The notes beneath the pieces are model-generated. The model was not told the DNA's origin. It saw nothing but the letters and a program-made list of their open reading frames with translations, and made no database searches. Positions 27,838 through 38,387 of a stretch of DNA of 64,000 nt are shown here, piece after piece. A program made the position numbers and the translations under genes. How positions within the stretch are numbered: position 1 is the first letter of the stretch; each line of letters starts with the position of its first letter. The stretch is from Prorocentrum cordatum (taxonomy: Eukaryota > Sar > Dinophyceae > Prorocentrales > Prorocentraceae), in NCBI GenBank assembly GCA_963575745.1, contig CAUYUJ010012169.1, positions 319,818-383,817 on the forward strand, written 5' to 3'.

Positions 27838-27985
27838 CCTGACCTTCCAGGAGGGCTAAAAGATAGCACCCGACCTAAAAATCCTATCCCAGAGCTGTTC
27901 TGCGTCTTGGTTTTAGGCTGTTTCGCTCAGTTTTTTAGGGTTTTAGGTCTCCAGTGCTAAAAACATAGCTCTCTGGAAGGTCAGG
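27838..27985 (-). mobile_element. MITE family A, copy 1
   Basis: 148 bp with terminal inverted repeats CCTGACCTTCC / GGAAGGTCAGG. The interior reads, on the minus strand, AGAGAGCTAT, TTTAGCACTGGAG, CCTAAAACCAAGACG, GGGATAGG and GGGTGCTAT, the same order as the plus-strand copies at 55755 and 63363. There is no coding capacity. A clear target-site duplication is not visible because the flanks are G/C runs. Confidence 0.88.
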
Positions 27986-28134
27986 GGGGTCGCCCCCCCC
28001 TTTGGCGGATCCCGAGAGGAGTAGGGCGACCGCGCGGCGTTCCGTCCCGCGCCGGGCCGGCCTGCGGGCTGAAGACATCGGCTCCCAGGCCAGGGCTCAG
28101 CTTCCTCCGCCCCTGGCCCTCCCATGCCTCTCGG
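27986..28134. other. No recognisable gene
   Basis: Short unique GC-rich spacer between MITE A and the TC microsatellite. Confidence 0.5.
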
Positions 28135-28193
28135 TCTCTCGGTCTCTCTCTCTCTCTCTCTTTCTTTCTCGCTCCCTCTCGCTCTCCCTCGCG

Positions 28194-28230
<37 letters not shown>

Positions 28231-28288
28231 CCTCTCTTTCTCTCTCTCTCTCTCTCTCTTTCCTTCTCTCTCTCTCTCTCTCTCTCTT

Positions 28289-28365
<77 letters not shown>
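28135..28365 (+). repeat. (TC)n microsatellite, about 230 bp
   Basis: CT dinucleotides with TTTCT and CGCTC interruptions. The long Ser/Leu and Arg/Glu frames across it are artefacts. Confidence 0.97.
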
Positions 28366-28369
28366 CATA

Positions 28370-28574
28370 CCGCCACTGTGCCTGGGTTGTGTGTAAGAAG
28401 CCTGTTGGACATTCGGTGGGATCTCGTGGGAGGCCTCTCGGGGGCCTCTTGAAGGCAGTTAGGAGGCCTCTTGGGGCCTCTTTTGGGCCTTCTGGGGGTC
28501 TCTTGGGCCGTCTGTGGGCGCTGTTGGGCCGTCTTGGAGCGTCGGGAAGCCGAAAAGACGAGAACGCCCAAATC
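28370..28574 (+). repeat. Cap-array-tail module, complete copy 2
   Basis: Head CCGCCACTGTGCCTG and GGTTGTG directly after the TC tract. The body of GGCCTCTTGG repeats is only about 120 bp. Tail: GCGTCGGGAAGCCGAAAAGA and CGAGAACGCCCAAATC (28559-28574). Head and tail match copy 1 at 18918-19322; the body is half as long. Confidence 0.78.
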
Positions 28575-28872
28575 TGTGAAAAACAACCAGAAAATTAATG
28601 TTGTTGCCCCCAAGTATCGCCCCCCTGTATTGCCCCCATGCGCTGCCCCCAAGTAACGCCCCCAGAGACGGAGCCTCCATCCAGCTACGCGCGCGGAGGG
28701 AAAAAGTACGGTCGTTCAGCCCCCCTCATTCGGATGCGTTCCCTTTGCCATGGCGGACCCCCCAGAGGAACATTTGGGAGAGAAAGAGAAGGGATGAGGA
28801 GAGGGAGGAGAAGGAAGACGAGGAAGAGGAGGAGGAGGAGGAGGAGGAGGAGGAGGAAGAAGAAGAAGAGGA
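28575..28872. other. Spacer with GGA microsatellite
   Basis: 28575-28800 is unique apart from a local CGCCCCC-AAGTATCGC repeat (28606-28660). 28798-28872 is (GGA)n grading into GAAGAA. Confidence 0.6.
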
Positions 28873-29165
28873 GGTCTCTTGAGGCCCTCTTGGGGCCTTC
28901 TGGGGGCTTCATGGGAATCTCTAGGGGGCTTCTGAGGGGCCTCTTGAGTGCCTCCTGGGGCTCTCATTGGGCAGTCGCGGGTCCCTCTTTGGGCGCTTCA
29001 GGGCCGTCTTGGAGGTTTACCGGGCCGTCTTGAGGGCTTCTCGGACTGTCTTGGGGCCGTTTTGCGGGCCTTTGGGGGGCCGTTTGGGGGCGATCTTGGG
29101 GGTATACGGGGCCGTCTTAAAGCGTCGGGATCCCGAAGAGGCGGGAACGCTAATATCAGACAATC
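28873..29165 (+). repeat. Cap-array-tail module, headless copy
   Basis: GGCCTCTTGG/GGGCCGTCTTGG array ending in a tail-like GCGTCGGGATCCCGAAGAGG and CGGGAACGCTAATATC. No CCGCCACC head is present; it starts straight from the GGA tract. Confidence 0.65.
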
Positions 29166-29504
29166 CAAGGGCGGGACCGCGGAGCCGCGGCTGGCGGAAG
29201 CCGCGCTTGCGGCGGTCGGTGGAGGTGACCTTCCCCGCGGGAGTGGCGCCTTCCTCCCCCCCTCTCCTGCCCCCCTGGCCGCCTCGGGCGTCTCGTGCTT
29301 CGGCGAGGAGGTCGCCAGAGGCGCGCCCACCCCGCCCGCCTTCCCTTGGGCGGGGAGACTCGCGCCGCCCCCCTACACGCTGGGTTCCTGCCCCCCCCAG
29401 CCGGCGTTGTGCCAGGGCCGGGGGAGGTTGGTCTGGTGTCCCGTCGTGGTGCCCCGATCGCGCCCTATGCGTACGTCGGCAACAAGCAGGGGGGGGCAGG
29501 GGGA
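29166..29504. other. No recognisable gene
   Basis: GC-rich sequence with C-runs. Open frames exist on both strands, but none shows a domain. Confidence 0.4.
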
Positions 29505-29622
29505 GGGGGGAAGGCTTCTCAGAGTCACCACCGGTTCCGAGAAGGCGCGGGCCTCGTCTAGAGATGCAAGGCCCGCGCCTTCTGGGAAGCAGAGGTGTTT
29601 CGAAGAAGCCTTCCCCCCTCTC
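29505..29622. mobile_element. Foldback element or long hairpin
   Basis: AGAAGGCGCGGGCCT (29540-29554) is perfectly inverted at 29569-29583. The arms continue outward with lower identity to GGGGGGAAGGCTTCT on the left and its inverse AGAAGCCTTCCCCCC on the right. The total is about 118 bp with a 14-base loop. Only one copy is in the window. Confidence 0.55.
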
Positions 29623-29852
29623 GCTGCCCCCCTCTGCTCGCCGCCAACTATGGGGGGCCCTGGGGCCCCTCACCCAGCTAGCGTGGCGTTGGCCCCTGGG
29701 CTGGCGGCGCGGTGCCGGCGTTCGCGGCTGGCGAGGTGGCATCGGCGGAGGGCGGCCACCCTCTCCTTGCCAGCCCCCCCTCCCCTGGCTCGGACGGCGG
29801 CGGCGGCCAGGTCGGCCGCCCCCTTCTGCCTGCGGGGAGGGCGAGAGCAACG

Positions 29853-30060
29853 CTTCGTGGCCACATAGGGAGCTCCGCCGAAGGCCCCAGTGGCGGTGTC
29901 CGCATTCTTTTTCCCACCCAGTATAGCGCTCCGTGGCGACATCGGGAGCTCTACCGAAGGCCACAGTGGCGGCGTTCGCATGTGTCTCCCCCGCTCAACA
30001 CCGCGCTTCGTGGCCCCATACGGAGCTCCACCGCAGGCCCCAGCCATTGCGCCAGCAGGC
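29853..30060 (+). repeat. Three-copy 75-80-bp tandem repeat
   Basis: GCTTCGTGGCCACATAGGGA (29853), GCTCCGTGGCGACATCGGGA (29926) and GCTTCGTGGCCCCATACGGA (30005) each precede GAGCTC-ACCG-AGGCC-CAG. The unit is about 75 bp. Confidence 0.75.
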
Positions 30061-30169
30061 ATCACAATTGCCCCAGCGGCCTCTGAGCAGGCGTCGTTCG
30101 CCACAGCCAGAGGCCGCGGAACATGCGGCAAGGCCCAAAGGACGGCCACCGCCGCTTTTTCACATCCTG

Positions 30170-32460
30170 GCCTCTTGGAGGTTTTCTCGGAGCCCTCTTG
30201 GGGGCATTTTGGGGGCATCTCGGGCCGTCTGGAGGGCACCGCGGGCCGCCTGGAGCGTCATCTTGGCCATTTTGGAGGCGTCTAGGGACCACATCGGAGG
30301 CGCCTTGGGGCCATCTTGGGGGCCATCTTGGGCCATCTCGACAGTCCTGGAGGCATCTCGGAGGTCACCCTGACCGTCTTTGAGGCGACTTGGGCCTTGC
30401 CTCCTGGGTTCCATGCGTCCCTGCGGGTGGCGGCCGCTGTGGGCCGAGACCCCACCGGGAACTTTTGAACAGAGCCAAAAACCATTCAGAAATGTGGAAC
30501 GCCGTGCACCCCTGTGGCAAGATGGGGCGACAGATCAAAGACGCCTACGGCGAATCACCGCCGCCCCCTGCCTGCTGCAAGAGCCCGTGTGGCCGAACGT
30601 TGCGGCCAGAACTCGGCCAAGTTATCGGACTACGTGTTTCTCCAGCCGTTGTGGAAACCCTTCTGGGAACACGTGGGGGAGAAAGAAGCAGAGGAGGAGA
30701 GGGAGGAAAAAGGAGGAGGAGAAGGCCTCTTGGGGCACTCTTGGGGCCTCCTGGGAGCTGTTGGGGGCGTTGGGGAGGTTTTTTGGGTGCTTCCTTGAGC
30801 CTCTTGGAGGCGTCGGATGCTTCTCAAAAGGCCCTTTGGCCGTCTGAAAGCGTTCTTGGCCTGTCTGACGCCGTCGTGCTTCGTCTTGGGGGCATCTCTG
30901 GGCTGACTTGGAGCCCTCCTGTGGCTTTCTAGGGCCGTCCTGGAGGCCATCGTGGGCATCTTGGAGGTCTCCTGGGCCGTCTTGCAGGGCCTCTTGGGCC
31001 ATCAGGGGGCCATCTTGGAGGCCTCTCGGCGCTCTTGGGGCCATCTTGGTGGCTTCTGGGGCCATTTTGGGCCGTCGGAAGACCGAAAATGCGCAAACGC
31101 CAACACCTTTCAAAAGCACGAGGAACATTAATGATTTCGGCCTCTCCGGGTCTTCCTGGAGGTCCTCTTGGAGGGGCCTCTTGGGCTGTCTTGGAGGCCT
31201 CTTGGGCGATCTTGAAGCCATCTTGGGGGTATCTCGACCCGTCTTGAAGACAGATTGAGGCCATCTTGGGCTCTCTTTGGGCCATCGTAGCCGTTTTGGA
31301 AACCATCTTGGCCGTCTTGGCTGCCATCTTGGGGCCGACTGGAGCGGGAAGACCGATGACTGAGGAAGTTTGCGGGTCCTTGTGGGGCGGGAAGACCAAC
31401 GGAGCAGGAAGTGTTTGCGTCCTTCCGGGTGGCTGGCGGGTTGCGCCCCAGGCCCGGCTGGGAACCTGTAGAAACAACCAAAGGTTATCTAGCGCCTGGC
31501 ACGCCGTGCACCCCTGTGGCAAGCCACAGGGGGCGGCAGACAAAGTGGACATCGGCCCATCCCGCCACCGCGTCTGGACTGTGGGTCAGAGTCCCCGTGG
31601 ATGCCTCTCGGGGTCTCGTGGGATGCCTCCTGGGGGCTTCTTGGAGGCCTCCTGGGGTGCCTCTTGGCGGCAAGACTGTGGGGTCGTCTTGGGGCCTCTC
31701 GAAGGTGCAGTTGGGCCTCTGGGGGCTGTCGGCGGCGCGTTGGGCACCTTAGGGCCCATCTTCGGAGGGAGTCGTTCCCGAGGCCGCTTCGATCTCCCCG
31801 TCTTGGGACCGTCTTCGGGTCCTCTTGGGCCCTCTTGGGCCACTTTGGTGTTTTGGGGGGCCGTCTTGGGGTCCTACTGGCGGCCTCTTGCGTTGCCGTT
31901 GTGCAATGCTGGGAGAACTTTTTGAGCCAGCCTGGTGTTCTGAAGGGCAAAAGCGCGAGCGCGCCATGATTTTTCAAGAACTGGCGGTGAACCAGAGATG
32001 GTTGCCTCTCGGGGCTCTCGTGGGAGTTCTCTTGGGGCCCTCGGGGGCTTTTCGGGAGCCCCCTGAGCCGTGTTGACACTATCTTCGGCCGTCCTGGGGC
32101 CCCCAGGGCACCCCAAAAGGCCCCCAAGCGGCCCCCACAATTATTCCTGGGGGCCGTCTTGGGCTCGCGTGGGTGCCTCCTGAGCCGTCTTGGGGGTCTC
32201 TTGGGCCGTCTGGAAGTTGTCATGAGGCCTCCTGGGCCATCTTGGGAAGTTGGAACCCGAATAAGCGAGAAGGCTAAACACTGTTTAAATGTAATTAGAA
32301 ATCGTTGACGCTTGCCTCTTGGCCTGTGGGAGCTGGCTGGACCGTCTTGGAGCCTTGTTGGGACGTCGTGGATGGGCCGAATTGAGTATATTCTGGGCCC
32401 TCCTTGGGGTACGTTTGTACGGCCTTGAGGCTTTACGAGGACTTTCTTGGGCCGTCCTAA
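30170..32460 (+). repeat. Long GGCCTCTTGG module array
   Basis: Several modules in one orientation, separated by short unique pieces. Tail-like boxes occur near 31070 (GGCCGTCGGAAGACCGAAAA), 31936 and 32243; a degenerate head lies at 31562 (CCGCCACCGCGTCTG) with the same TCGGCCCATC just before it as at 18908. ACGCCGTGCACCCCTGTGGCAAG is found at 30499 and again at 31501. No gene is recognisable inside. Confidence 0.7.
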
Positions 32461-32599
32461 TGGATTTAGGAGGTCGTTGCGCCTAGCAGGGGCGTCCGGG
32501 AGGCTCAGGCGACACATTCAGAGAGCGCCCAGGAAATCCTTCAAGTTTGGGGTTCGGGTGCCACAACGAATGATTGACTTCAACAAGTTGAACTGCATG
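32461..32599. other. Unique spacer
   Basis: Short sequence joining the module array to the AT-rich island. Nothing is recognisable. Confidence 0.4.
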
Positions 32600-33250
32600 A
32601 CCCTTGGAACACACCACGTGCTGCTTAAAGCACGGTGGTCACCCCATATATCATATGAGATGATACATTACAAATGTATGAAATAGCTTAGAATACCATT
32701 TTAGATAACCGCCAAACATAATGTATTCTTTACGTTTACAAACTATGGCAAGCCATAATATAGTAGAAACTAGGATAACACCATGAAGTACCCGATTCAA
32801 AGTGTGCAACATAACAGTTGTTATCATAGTATGCTATAGCATAAATGCTTCACCATGGCGCAATCCGAAATATGATATACTATGATACGACGTGGTATGG
32901 TGCAAGTACGTAAAATGGTATCGCACATGGTGGCATGCTCTTATTCAATATAACAAATGGAATCAAGCATGACATCATACGATGTAGCACAACATGATTT
33001 TATCATAATTTAGTATGATACAGGAAGATACACTAGAGTACAATGTAAGATGCGATGGTATTATGCAGTATAGCATACATAGCATAACGTTATATTTATA
33101 TATATGTATGATCCTAGAATGTCATGTAACCTAACGTAGCGTTTACATCGTAGTGTATAGGTGTGCATGCATACATACAAACACAGCTATGCACACATCT
33201 ATATATATATATATATATATATATAAATATATATATATATAGATATACCA
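32600..33250. repeat. AT-rich island made of degenerate TATGATAC words
   Basis: About 650 bp of much lower GC than anything around it. Short words such as ATGATAC, TATGATA, GGTATGGTGC and GCATAAC recur irregularly, as in an old decayed satellite. It ends in (TA)n at 33198-33247. No open frame of note lies in it, and I see no plastid or mitochondrial gene. Confidence 0.65.
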
Positions 33251-33282
33251 TCTATGTGTGTGGGCCTGGGGAAGGCTCGGAA

Positions 33283-34870
33283 CCACGACCCCTGGTTTGC
33301 ATGGCGGTCCAGGAGGGCCTTGGGGGCTTCAAGAGGGCCCAGAAGGGACCCAGGACCCCTCCAGAGGACCCAAGCTGGCCCACGAGGCTCCCAAAGCGCC
33401 CCAGGTTGTCTGGAAGATGGCTGAAGAGCGCGCTGAGGTGGCTTGAAGACGGCCCACGAGCGCTCGAAGACAACCCAAGACTGTTCCTAGACGGCCACAA
33501 CGGCTTTCAAGACGGTCCAAGAACCCGCCGAGAAGGCCCCAACGGCAAAAATCAAGCATCTCCTATGGAAAAACGCACAGTTCCGAGATATTCGCTTTTT
33601 CAGTCCTTACAGCGGCCACGACGGCCCCAAAGGCTCCCAAAATCGTCCCCAGACGGCCCAAGAGGCCTCCAAGAGGGCCCCAAGACGGCCTAAAGAGAGC
33701 TTCAGGCAGCACAGGAGAGCTCCAAGATGGCCCAAGGAGAGTCCCCACGGGAGGATCCCTATATGGTCGGAGAGGGCCCCAAGACGGGCCCAGCACCCGA
33801 TAACGGGCCAAGAGGGACCCGGGACAGCCGAAATGGGCTCCAGACGGGCCCAAAAGACCCAAAAGGATTCTTCAAGACGGTCCAAGAGCCCGCCGAAAAG
33901 GCTCCCCAACGGCAAAAATCGAGCATCTCCTTTGGCAAAAACGCACATTTCTGGGACATTCGCTCTAACAGTCCTAGAAGCGGCCATGACGGCCCCAAAG
34001 GCTCCCAACATCGGCCCCAGATGGCCCAAGAGGTTTCCAAGTGGGCCCCAAGACTGCCCGAAGAGAGCTTCAAGCAGCACAACACAAGAGAGCTCCAAGA
34101 CGGCCCAAGAGAGTACCCAGGGGGCCCGATGGGGCCACCAGAGGATCCTTTTCTGGTCGGAGAGGGCCCGAAGAGGGCCCCAAGACGGGCTCAGCACCCC
34201 ATGACGGGCCAAGAGGGACCCACGCAGTACACATTCGCAGCGAGAGATGGGTTCGTCGTTCATTCCATTGTACATTTCAACGATGCGATTTCGATAGAAT
34301 GCTTGACTTGAGTCTCTTTTATTTGGTATTGGCAGGAAACCATGGGGGCCAGCCGTGTACAGTGTACAGGAATGATGGTTTGGTCTTCGCGCGTCCACCA
34401 TCGACACCTGCGTCATGGGGAGGGGAACAGACGGCCCAAGAGGCACCCAGGACCGCGCAAGGCAGCCGAAGAGAGCGCCAACAGGGGTCCCGCGGGGGGA
34501 ATTCGAACCCACGTTTCGAGGCCCCCGCTCTAAGAGGACCCCGATGATCGCCAGCAGGCCCCCAGGATGCCCCAAGACGGCTCCAAGAGGACCCTCAAGG
34601 GAGCCCGACGAGGCGACATCGCCCCTCTCCTGTGGGCAAGCGTACATCTTTATCGTCATCGTTGTTTTCATGTGTCCAGCGCCCAAGACGGACCCAGAGG
34701 CCCCTAGGAGAGCCCCCCAACGGCCGAAGAGGTCCCCCAGAGGGCCCCGAGACGGCCCAAGAGGCACACGGGACCGCGGGGCGGGGAGTGCGAGCCCCTA
34801 GTTCCAGGCCTCGGCCCCACGAGGGCCCCGAAGATTGCCGGCAGGCCCCCGAGGAGCCCCCCTCCGAGGG
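33283..34870 (-). repeat. Module array in reverse orientation (CCAAGAGGCC)
   Basis: The same array family as at 30170-32460 but inverted: CCCAAGAGGCC, GACGGCCCAAGA and CGGCAAAAATCAAGCATCTCC boxes. Two internal segments (33525-33700 and 33885-34060) are near-repeats of each other, including GGCAAAAATC-AGCATCTCCT and CACAGTTC/CACATTTC. 34215-34420 is unique sequence with no gene. Confidence 0.7.
34440..34580 (-). repeat. Repeat unit with tRNA-like B box
   Basis: Read on the minus strand, GTGGGTTCGAATTCCC (about 34495-34513) is a good T-arm/B box with partial acceptor pairing. A diverged copy of the same unit lies at 34750-34860. No complete tRNA folds. The unit may be tRNA-derived. Confidence 0.35.
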
Positions 34871-34876
34871 GACCCA

Positions 34877-34877
34877 A

Positions 34878-34960
<83 letters not shown>
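34877..34960 (+). repeat. (CA)n microsatellite
   Basis: About 40 uninterrupted CA units, followed by ACACAAAG and GGGAAAAAACACAC variants to about 35045. Confidence 0.98.
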
Positions 34961-34962
<2 letters not shown>

Positions 34963-35045
34963 CACACAAAGAACACACACTGTGGGAAAAAACGCACAAA
35001 AAACATTGTGGGAAAAAACACACAAGAGCCTGTGTGTGTGTTTTC

Positions 35046-35560
35046 CCCCGAAGGCCACAAGAGACCCCGATCGGGCCCCAAAAAGCGCCCCAAGAGGCTT
35101 CACAGCCGTTTCCAGCAGGCTGCCCAGAGGTTTCCCCAGGGACGCGAACAGGCGTTCACGAAGTCCCACACCAGCAACCCAGGCTCGGCGGCAGGATGTG
35201 CAGAAGGCCATCAGGAGGGGCACACGTGGACGAGGGACACGGATGCCCCTACTCTTTGTGTTTTTCTCCTGCTGTTCGTCTTCAAGGGCTCCAGTTCTCC
35301 TTCTGCTCCTGCCCCGCCTTCCCGTTTTGCCTTCGTCGTCGCCGCCGTCATGCTCCTGGACGCTTCTTCCCTTTCTCGATCTCCAAGCCGCCCCCCTCGT
35401 TCTCTTCGGCGTCCTCCTGGAGTCCCCCGTGCTCAGGGAAGGCCTCTTCACTACGTGTTTCTGCAGCGCATTCGTGCTAAAGTCATATCCGCAACCGTCG
35501 CCCAGCCCTCGACATGGCACTGCGAGCTGGGATTCCGGACAACCTGAGCGCGCGCGAAGC
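35046..35560. other. No recognisable gene
   Basis: Mixed sequence. 35165-35190 on the minus strand resembles the module head (CCGCCGAGCCTGGGTTG). Otherwise there is nothing identifiable. Confidence 0.4.
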
Positions 35561-35582
35561 GCGCGATGGTTCTAGTGTACCT

Positions 35583-36091
35583 ACATGCATGCATGCATGC
35601 ATGCATGCATGCATGCATGCATACATCTGTACATGCATACATAAATACATACATTCATACGTACATACATGCATGCACTCATACACACATGGGCATGTGC
35701 ATATATGTTATATATACATATATGTTTACATATGTACATATATATATATATATGCGAACATGTACGTGTGTAGGTGCATGTGCAGATGTGTATGCAGATA
35801 TGCGTGTATCAATGTACGTGTGGATGTATATCGGTATGTGTGTTCGCGTGTGTGCATCTATGTTTGTGTGTATGCATGTATGCATACATGTATGTATGTA
35901 TGTATGGATGTATGTATGTATGTATGTATGTACATATGAATGTGTGTATGCTTACATGCTTGTATGTGTGTATACGTGTGTGCATGTATGCATGTATGTA
36001 GGTAGGCTGGTCGGTCGGTAGATAGGTATGCAGGTAAGTGAATATACATATATATATATATATGTATGTATGTATATGTATACACATACAT
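35583..36091 (+). repeat. ATGC/ATAC/GTAT tetranucleotide and TA microsatellites
   Basis: (GCAT)n at 35585-35620, then CATA/TATG-type and TA repeats, then (GTAT)n at 35875-35935, ending in (TA)n and GTATGTATA just before the foldback element. The Cys/His/Met/Tyr-rich frames are artefacts. Confidence 0.95.
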
Positions 36092-37828
36092 GGTTCCCCC
36101 CCCCAGAGATCATACATTTCATCTTGAACCGTATTCACGTTCATCATCGTCTGATTCCGTCCCTTCTCTTCTTCCGTCCTCCCCCTTCTCCAAACACACT
36201 TCTTCCTCCTCCTCCTCCTCGCCCATCCTCCTCCTCCTGATTCTCCTTTCCGTATTCTCCTCTCTGTATTAACACACAAACAAGAATACACAGTGCTTGG
36301 CGCCCTCGATGCCAGGAAACGCTTTGTATGTTTGGTTTTTCTTTTTTGTTTGGTTTAGGGTGCAAGGAAACACTGCGTATGTTTGGTTAATTGTTCTTTT
36401 TTTGCTTTGGAAGCTCAAGTGCCCCCCGCGGCCTCCCCCCAGCACTTCCTCCTGTCCTTTCCTCTCCTTGTTGCAAAGCAAGCGAACCAAACATACACAG
36501 TGTTTGGCGCCCTCGGTGCAAGGAAACTCTGTGTATTTGTTTGGTTTCTGTTTTTTTTTTTTGGTTTAGGATGTAAGGAAACATTGCGTATTGTTGGTTA
36601 TTTTTTTTTTGGTTTTGGAAGCTCAAGTGCTCCCCGCTGCCTCCCCCCAGCACCTCCTCCTTTCCTTTCCTCCTCCTTGCTGCAAAGCAAGAAAACCAAA
36701 CATGCACAGTGTTTGGCGCCCTCGATGCGAGGAGACGCTGTGTATGTTTGGTTTGTCTGGTTTTTTGGGTTTTGGATGCAAGGACACACGGTGTAGTTTT
36801 GGTTATTGGGGGTTTGGGGGCTTTGGGGAGCTCAAGTGCTCCCCGCGGCCTCCCCCCCAGCACCTCCTCCTTTCCTTTCCTCCTCTTTGTTGCAAAGCAA
36901 GAAAAACAAACATGCACAGTGTTTGGCACCCTCGATGCAAGGACACGCTCTGTATGTTTGTTTTTTTTCTGACCATTTGGTTTAGGATGCAAGGACACAT
37001 AGTGTATTTTTTGTCATTTTGGTTTGGGGGGGCTGGGGGCTCCGGAAAAGAAGGAGGAGGTGCTTGGGGGAAGCTGCGGGGAGCACTTGAGCTTCTAAAA
37101 CCAAAAAAACAAATTAACGCAAAATACACCGTGCTTCCTTGCATCCCAAACCCCAAAAACCAGAAACACCAAACATGCACAGCGTTTCCTTGCACCGAGG
37201 GCGCCAAACACTGTGTATGTTTGGTTTTCTTGTTTTGCAGCAAGGAGGAGGAAAAGAAAGGAGGAGGTGCTGGGGGGGAGGCCGCGGGGAGTACTTGAGC
37301 TTCCAAAACCAAAAAAAAAAGATAACCATACATACACCGTGTTTCCTTGCATCCTAAACAAAAAAACAAGAAACAACAAACATACAGAGCGTTTCCTTGC
37401 ATCGAGGGTGCCAAACACTGTGTATGTTTGTTTTTCTTGCTTTGCAACAAAGAGGAGGAAAGGAAAGGAGGAGGTGCTGGGGGGGAGGCCGCGGGGAGCA
37501 CTTGACCTTCCAAAGCCCCAAAACCCAAAATAACCAAAACTACACCGTGTTTCCTTGCATCCTAAACCAAAGCACAATACACACCAAACATACAGAGCGT
37601 GTCCTTGTATCGAGGGCACCAAGCACTGTGTATTCTTGTTTCTGTGTTATCACAAAGAGGAGGAAACGGAAAGGAGAATGCGGAGGAGGAGGATGGGCGA
37701 GGAGGAGGAGGAGGAGGAATTGTGTTTGGAGAAGAGGGAGAACGGAAGAAGAGAAGGGAAGGATGAATAAGAAGATGATGAACGTGACCATGATTCAAGA
37801 TCACATGTATGATCTTGGGGGGGCAACC
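36092..37828. mobile_element. 1.74-kb foldback element with internal 209-bp repeats
   Basis: The left end GGTTCCCCCCCCCAGAGATC (36092-36111) and the right end GATCTTGGGGGGGCAACC (37811-37828) are inverse to each other. The match continues inward through TTCATCTTGAACC / ATTCAAGATCACATG, the CTTCTTCCG / CGGAAGAAG blocks, GGA/TCC tracts and a core. The left arm carries four repeats marked CACAGTGyTTGGCGCCCTCG (36286, 36497, 36705, 36916; about 209 bp apart). The right arm carries three inverse copies (37183, 37390, 37599). The centre is near 37040. Frames rich in Phe/Trp/Lys through it are repeat translations. No transposase is visible, so mobilisation in trans is the likely mode. Confidence 0.8.
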
Positions 37829-37831
37829 ACA

Positions 37832-37877
<46 letters not shown>

Positions 37878-37880
37878 TAT
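37829..37880. repeat. (TC)n(TA)n spacer between two inverted-repeat elements
   Basis: CTCTCTCT then (TA)n and GATAT, separating the foldback from the next element. Confidence 0.95.
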
Positions 37881-37984
37881 GGTCGCCCCCCCTGTGATCT
37901 ACCTCAGCTTCTTTGCGGCATTGACTTCCACTCGGAGGCACTCGGGATTGCGGCCTTGACTTCCACTCGGAAGCGCTCGGGGTA

Positions 37985-38335
37985 GCGGGAGGGAGGGAGG
38001 GCGGAAGAGCGGGAGAGCGGGAGAGCGGGAGGGCGGGAGGGCGGGAGAGCGGGACAGCGGGAGAGGCGTGAGAGCGGGAGAGCGTGAGAGCGGGAGGAGA
38101 ACGGGAAATGGAAGAGCGGAAAGCGGGAGAGCGGGAAGGGGGAGAGCGGGAGAGCGGGAGGGCGGGAGGGCGGAAGGCGGGAGAGCGGGAGAGCGGGAGG
38201 GCGGGAGAGCGGGGAGAGCGGGAGAGTGGGAAGAGCGGGAGAGCGGGAGAGCGGGAGGGAGGGGAGAGCGGGAGAGCGGGAGAGTGGGATCGGGAGAGTG
38301 GGGGAGTTGGGGGGCCGGGGGAGCCCGGGGGCGGG
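37985..38335 (+). repeat. (GGGAGAGC)n array, left arm
   Basis: Octamer-like GGGAGAGC/GGGAGGGC repeats. The inverse GCTCTCCC array at 38388-38785 faces it across a 50-bp unique centre, so the two could form an 800-bp snapback. Confidence 0.93.
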
Positions 38336-38387
38336 GGGGGCGGACTCCGGCTATTGCAGTCAGCATTCTGATCCACTCCATCTCCCG

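Noticed and set aside
28002-28600. Arg/Glu-rich frames suggesting an SR-like protein
   Set aside because: Translations of the (TC)n tract and the module array.
36297-37622. Phe/Trp-rich putative membrane proteins on both strands
   Set aside because: They are translations of the 209-bp repeats of the foldback and appear equally on both strands.
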